Assembly (NCBI RefSeq): GCF_009735645.1
Contig: NZ_CP032550.1
Coordinates: forward strand, 2,232,001 to 2,296,000
Length of the DNA stretch: 64,000 nt
Origin: Microbacterium oryzae
GTDB lineage: Bacteria; Actinomycetota; Actinomycetes; Actinomycetales; Microbacteriaceae
Reading direction: 5' to 3'
This document shows, piece by piece, positions 62,756 through 64,000 of the stretch. Position numbers and translations under genes: made by a program. Every line of letters begins with the position of its first letter. Within the stretch, counting starts at the first letter, position 1. Below the pieces are notes generated by a model that was given only the letters and a program-made list of their open reading frames with translations, was not told where the DNA came from and searched no databases.

Positions 62756-64000
62756 TCCTCGCCCTCCGGCGTCGGCGTGGGTGTGGGCGTCGAGAGATCC
62801 TCGCTCGCGCTCTCGTCCTCATCGAGGGTCTCGTCGATCTCACCCGGGGCGAGCCGGTACGAGCGCAGGCGCTCGACGATCGCCTCGGCGTCGGCGAGCG
62901 AGCGCGCGGTGATCGTGCGCTCGACCTGGGCGCGATACGCCTGCGGCAGATCGGCGAGGACGACGTCGGTGTCCTCGCGGACCTCGGACAGCGAGACGGG
63001 CCCGAGCGACTGCTGGATGCCCTGGTAGATGACGACGGAGTCGTCGTCGGCGCCGACGAAGTAGCGCGTCTGCGTCCAGCTGAAGAACGCCGCCAGGCCT
63101 GCCGCGATCGCCGCCACGAGGACGAGGAGCGCGACGATCGCACCGAGGCGCCGACGGCCGCGGCGGCGGCGGTCCTCGGCGATGAGCTCCTGGAGGTACT
63201 CCGGCTCGGGCTCGAAGTGCGTCGGCACGTTCGCGGCCGCGCGGTTCGGATGGAACCAGCTCGTCGGCAGGACGGGCCGGCTCAGCGGAGCGTCGGCGAC
63301 GATGCCCTGCGGGTTGGAGGCCGAGCCCACGATCGTCGCGGTGCCGGTGTAGAGCGGATGCTGCCCGCCGACGTCGACGATGACGATCGTGACGTTGTCG
63401 GGGGCGCCGCCGTCGAGGGCGTACTTCAGCAGGATGTCCGCGGTGCGGCCGGGGGCGAATCCCTGCCGCAGCGCCTTCGTGACGTGCGTCTCGTCGACGA
63501 CGCCGGAGAGGCCATCCGAGCAGATCAGCCAGCGGTCGCCCTCGTGCGTCGGCATGACGAACGTGTCGACCTCGGGGTGGGCGTCCATGTCGCCGAGCAC
63601 GCGCATGAGCACCGAACGGCGCGGGTGGTAGCGCGCCTCCTCGGGTGTGATGCGGCCGGAGTCGACCAGGCGCTGCACGAAGGTGTGGTCGGCGGTGATC
63701 TGCGTGAGCTCGTCGTCGCGGTAGAGGTAGATGCGCGAGTCGCCGATGTGGGCGATGACGGCGTAGTCGTCGACCATGATGATCGAGCTGACCGTGGTGC
63801 CGAGGCCGGCGAGCTCGGGGCGGCGCGAGGCGATCTGGATGAGGTCGCCCGCGGTCGAGGAGATCGTGTGCTTGAGCGCGTCCTCGGCCTCCGCCGGCGA
63901 GGCGTAGACCTGGTCGAGCGGCTCGAGCTTCTGGATGGCGACGGCGGAGGCCACGTCGCCGCCCGCGTGGCCGCCCATGCCGTCGGCGACGACGAACAGG
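62752..64000 (-). CDS. pstP: PP2C-family Ser/Thr phosphatase PstP, 5' end outside the window
   Basis: About 416 residues visible. Begins within LFVVADGMGGHAGGDVAS, the PP2C metal-binding motif, so only a short N-terminal part is missing. Further motifs: VIAHIGDSRIYLY, LICSDGLSGVVDE and DGGAPDNVTIVIVDVG. Then a membrane helix (AIVALLVLVAAIAAGLAAFF) and a short extracellular region with a Ser/Thr/Pro-rich end. Dephosphorylates PknA, PknB and their targets. The fha genes normally upstream would lie beyond the window. Confidence 0.95.
   Translation of the reverse strand, partial: LFVVADGMGGHAGGDVASAVAIQKLEPLDQVYASPAEAEDALKHTISSTAGDLIQIASRRPELAGLGTTVSSIIMVDDYAVIAHIGDSRIYLYRDDELTQITADHTFVQRLVDSGRITPEEARYHPRRSVLMRVLGDMDAHPEVDTFVMPTHEGDRWLICSDGLSGVVDETHVTKALRQGFAPGRTADILLKYALDGGAPDNVTIVIVDVGGQHPLYTGTATIVGSASNPQGIVADAPLSRPVLPTSWFHPNRAAANVPTHFEPEPEYLQELIAEDRRRRGRRRLGAIVALLVLVAAIAAGLAAFFSWTQTRYFVGADDDSVVIYQGIQQSLGPVSLSEVREDTDVVLADLPQAYRAQVERTITARSLADAEAIVERLRSYRLAPGEIDETLDEDESASEDLSTPTPTPTPEGEE

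Noticed and set aside
59922..63143. Apparent 1,073-residue fusion ending in PbpA
   Set aside because: The first 586 codons are an out-of-frame reading of rodA and pstP. The true pbpA ATG at 61385 has an ATGA overlap with rodA and a proper membrane anchor.

Overview
The window is high-GC actinobacterial DNA whose protein families, gene order and Trx/Par/DnaA/Gyr synteny point to a member of the Microbacteriaceae, most likely Microbacterium or a close relative (inferred from recognition; no search was run). It covers the chromosomal replication origin. Genes on both sides read away from oriC: rpmH-rnpA-yidD-yidC-jag-rsmG and parA-parB lie on the minus strand to the left, and dnaA, dnaN, recF, dciA, gyrB, gyrA and the DUF3566 gene lie on the plus strand to the right. 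oriC itself is the dnaA-dnaN gap (about 25.49-25.89 kb), with DnaA boxes and an AT-richer stretch. Between parA and rsmG is a gene-free stretch of 2 kb (18.68-20.73 kb) carrying five perfect-core and two near-perfect parS sites, so it looks like a dedicated centromere.

Left arm (1-16.7 kb). galK (cut by the window edge, with a 27-bp in-frame tandem duplication) and galT are divergent from a LacI regulator across a perfect palindromic operator. A large secreted DUF6049 protein overlaps murJ (lipid II flippase). A GH42 beta-galactosidase, a sugar-binding lipoprotein and two ABC permeases form an operon facing a second LacI gene across another palindrome. trxB-trxA, two small hypothetical genes and an SDR oxidoreductase follow. 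The galactoside genes interrupt the murJ/trxB neighbourhood that is usually compact near actinobacterial origins.

Right arm (34-64 kb). A zinc-uptake island of Azt type has a divergent ATPase and permease sharing one Zur-like box inside apparently leaderless promoters, a ZnuA-like binding lipoprotein and two secreted propeller-like proteins. It sits between DUF3566 and tRNA-Ile(GAU)/tRNA-Ala(TGC). Next come a small gene behind a LexA/SOS box; a LacI regulator divergent from a Gfo/Idh oxidoreductase and a sugar-phosphate isomerase; a histidine kinase/response regulator pair with a DUF4097-like membrane protein; a ThrE exporter; a Nudix hydrolase; aroQ; a YbaK-type editing protein; a cyclophilin; a rhomboid protease; a sortase-like protein; and a LuxR/MFS pair. 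The end is the conserved cell-wall and division cluster, read leftward: pstP-rodA-pbpA-pknA-pknB-crgA, with pstP cut by the window edge.

The most unusual non-coding signals are: (1) an array of about 15 DnaA-box-like 9-mers at 51,380-51,563, spaced about 11 bp or multiples of it, some 26 kb from oriC; (2) the parS island; (3) two copies of a 76-bp palindromic REP-like element at 27.07 and 49.13 kb; (4) a separate palindrome after murJ. No prophage, IS element or CRISPR array was seen.
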